From assembly GCA_013043295.1 (NCBI GenBank), contig JABDOO010000065.1, positions 1 to 6,622 on the forward strand: a stretch of 6,622 nt of DNA. The letters run 5' to 3'. Shown piece by piece: positions 5,426 to 6,622 of the stretch. The translations under genes were made by a program, and so were the position numbers. The stretch is from Candidatus Nitrosopumilus sp. Its GTDB lineage: Archaea; Thermoproteota; Nitrososphaeria; Nitrososphaerales; Nitrosopumilaceae. The notes under the pieces are model-generated. The model saw only the letters and a program-made list of their open reading frames with translations, ran no database searches and was not told the DNA's origin. Numbering within the stretch: position 1 is the first letter of the stretch; the number at the start of each line of letters is the position of its first letter.

Positions 5426-5448
5426 CCTCAAATGCTCAAAATTCACAG

Positions 5449-6622
5449 ATGACATATGATACCATAATTACTGACTCTCACGTTATCCTTCCGCAGGGGA
5501 TGGTTGAGAAAAACATCATAATTGATGAGGGAAAAATCGTTGGTTTTTCAACTGATACTCCTGCCTGTGATAGAAAAATCAATGGTGCAGGATTAGTTTC
5601 AGTTCCAGGTCCAATTGACACCCATGTTCACTATGGAGTTTATTCTTCTATAGATCAAGCTGCTCAAACAGAATCCCATGCAGCAGCTATAGGTGGAATT
5701 ACAACTATGATGCGAATGCTTAGACTAGGTGATCCATTTACAAATTCATTACAAGATCAACTATCTGTTTCATCACAAAAACACTATGTTGATTACGCAA
5801 TACATGCTTCAATTTTTACACCACAACAAATCAACGAGATGAATTTTTGTGTTGAAAATGGGATTACATCATTTAAAATATACATGAATCTTGGTGGGGA
5901 AGTCGGGCATGTATACATGGATATGCCACCAAACTCATCAGATCTTGTTGCTGCACAAGTAAATGTAACTGATGATTTAGTTGAACAAACAGTAAAGAAA
6001 GCAGCAGAACTTGGCTGTCCTGTTCTAGTTCATGCTGAAGATTATGAATCATGTGGTTGTGGAATAAAAACTGCAAAAGAAAAAAATCAAGATGGATTAT
6101 CTGCCTGGTCATCTAGTCGTTCACCTGAATTTGAAGCAAAAGCAATCAAAACCGTTTCAAAGTTTGGAAGAGATTACGATTGTGTTATCTATTTTGTTCA
6201 CATTGGTTCACAGCGTGCACTACAACAAATTGAAGAAGAGAAAAAACTTGGAACCAAAATATATGTAGAAACATGTCCTCATTATCTTACCCTATCTTAT
6301 GAGAAGCAATCAGGTTATCTTGCTAAAGTTATGCCTCCAATTAGAACAGAAAATGACAGGCAAGCAGTATGGAATGCATTGTCATCCAACCAAATTGATA
6401 CAATAGGCACAGATCACGTTGCAAATCAACTAAAACTGAAACTAGATGGGGATGATGTTTGGAGTGCTCTAGCAGGATTTCCTGGAATTGGAACAGTAAT
6501 TCCTATTTTACTCAATGATGGGGTCAATCAAAAGAAAATTACTCTAGAACAATTTGTCAGATTCACAAGTACAAATGCTGCACAAATTTTTGGAATGTAT
6601 CCACAAAAAGGAACTCTTGAGA
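5449..6622 (+). CDS. Hydantoinase/dihydroorotase-family amidohydrolase (3' end cut off)
   Basis: The frame is open from the ATG at 5449 to the window edge, giving 391 visible residues; related hydantoinases are usually about 450-480. It belongs to the cyclic amidohydrolases with a two-metal centre. Visible metal ligands are His59 and His61 in PGPIDTHVH, Lys143 in SFKIYM (the lysine carboxylated in this family), His195 in VLVHAED, His251 in FVHIGS and Asp322 in GTDHVA. Other family marks are SRSPEFE at 224-230, ETCPHYL at 274-280, PPIR at 297-300 and NAAQIFGMYPQKG near the end. The enzyme should open a cyclic amide ring (hydantoin, dihydropyrimidine, allantoin or dihydroorotate). The first motif lacks the Arg of the HxHxR form that binds the dihydroorotate carboxylate, so I favour a hydantoinase/dihydropyrimidinase-like substrate, but this is not settled. 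It is probably cytoplasmic and is transcribed divergently from the tRNA gene. Confidence 0.85.
   Translation, partial: MTYDTIITDSHVILPQGMVEKNIIIDEGKIVGFSTDTPACDRKINGAGLVSVPGPIDTHVHYGVYSSIDQAAQTESHAAAIGGITTMMRMLRLGDPFTNSLQDQLSVSSQKHYVDYAIHASIFTPQQINEMNFCVENGITSFKIYMNLGGEVGHVYMDMPPNSSDLVAAQVNVTDDLVEQTVKKAAELGCPVLVHAEDYESCGCGIKTAKEKNQDGLSAWSSSRSPEFEAKAIKTVSKFGRDYDCVIYFVHIGSQRALQQIEEEKKLGTKIYVETCPHYLTLSYEKQSGYLAKVMPPIRTENDRQAVWNALSSNQIDTIGTDHVANQLKLKLDGDDVWSALAGFPGIGTVIPILLNDGVNQKKITLEQFVRFTSTNAAQIFGMYPQKGTLE

Noticed and set aside
5432..5452. Six-codon upstream ORF overlapping the amidohydrolase ATG (ATGA overlap)
   Set aside because: The TATA-like box at 5418-5425 predicts transcription from about 5449, so this short frame would not be in the mRNA.
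5873..6112. Minus-strand ORF opposite the amidohydrolase
   Set aside because: It is a shadow of a strongly supported enzyme frame with all metal-binding motifs on the other strand.

Overview
The window is AT-rich chromosomal DNA that most resembles an ammonia-oxidising archaeon of the Nitrosopumilus type (Nitrososphaerota/Thaumarchaeota). Archaeal features seen directly are TATA-like boxes about 26-29 bases before start codons with almost no room for a leader, T-tract rather than hairpin terminators, a signal peptidase with a catalytic His in place of Lys, a PRC-barrel/zinc-ribbon protein and a tRNA gene without an encoded CCA. The genus is inferred from gene content and protein style, not from a search.

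Layout. Positions 1-159 hold the 3' end of an unidentified gene. Positions 276-1220 (+) encode a secreted lysyl-oxidase-like copper enzyme that keeps the copper-site histidines and both residues that form the LTQ cofactor. It overlaps by 4 bp the convergent gene at 1217-2077 (-), a secreted or membrane-anchored protein with a C-terminal CFI-box-type domain. A 172-bp spacer with an imperfect long stem separates this from a signal peptidase I (2250-3017, -) that carries a long acidic tail. Next upstream is a PRC-barrel protein with zinc ribbons at both ends (3061-3816, -). A 115-bp divergent promoter region leads to thioredoxin (3932-4258, +). Two more small proteins with C-terminal zinc ribbons follow (4327-4872, +, and 4898-5275, -). 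A tRNA-Ala(CGC) gene lies at 5301-5372 (-). The window ends in a truncated hydantoinase/dihydroorotase-family amidohydrolase (5449 to the end, +).

How the genes may work together. The left half is about the cell surface: two exported proteins and the peptidase that would remove their signal peptides. The right half groups a thioredoxin with three zinc-ribbon proteins, which makes thiol or zinc-redox chemistry a reasonable but untested theme. The strongest items for follow-up are the archaeal LOX with intact LTQ residues, a perfect 7-bp inverted repeat that exactly brackets the thioredoxin TATA box, and a tRNA-Ala whose elbow nucleotides at positions 18 and 55 are both non-standard. I saw no mobile element, CRISPR array or defence system.
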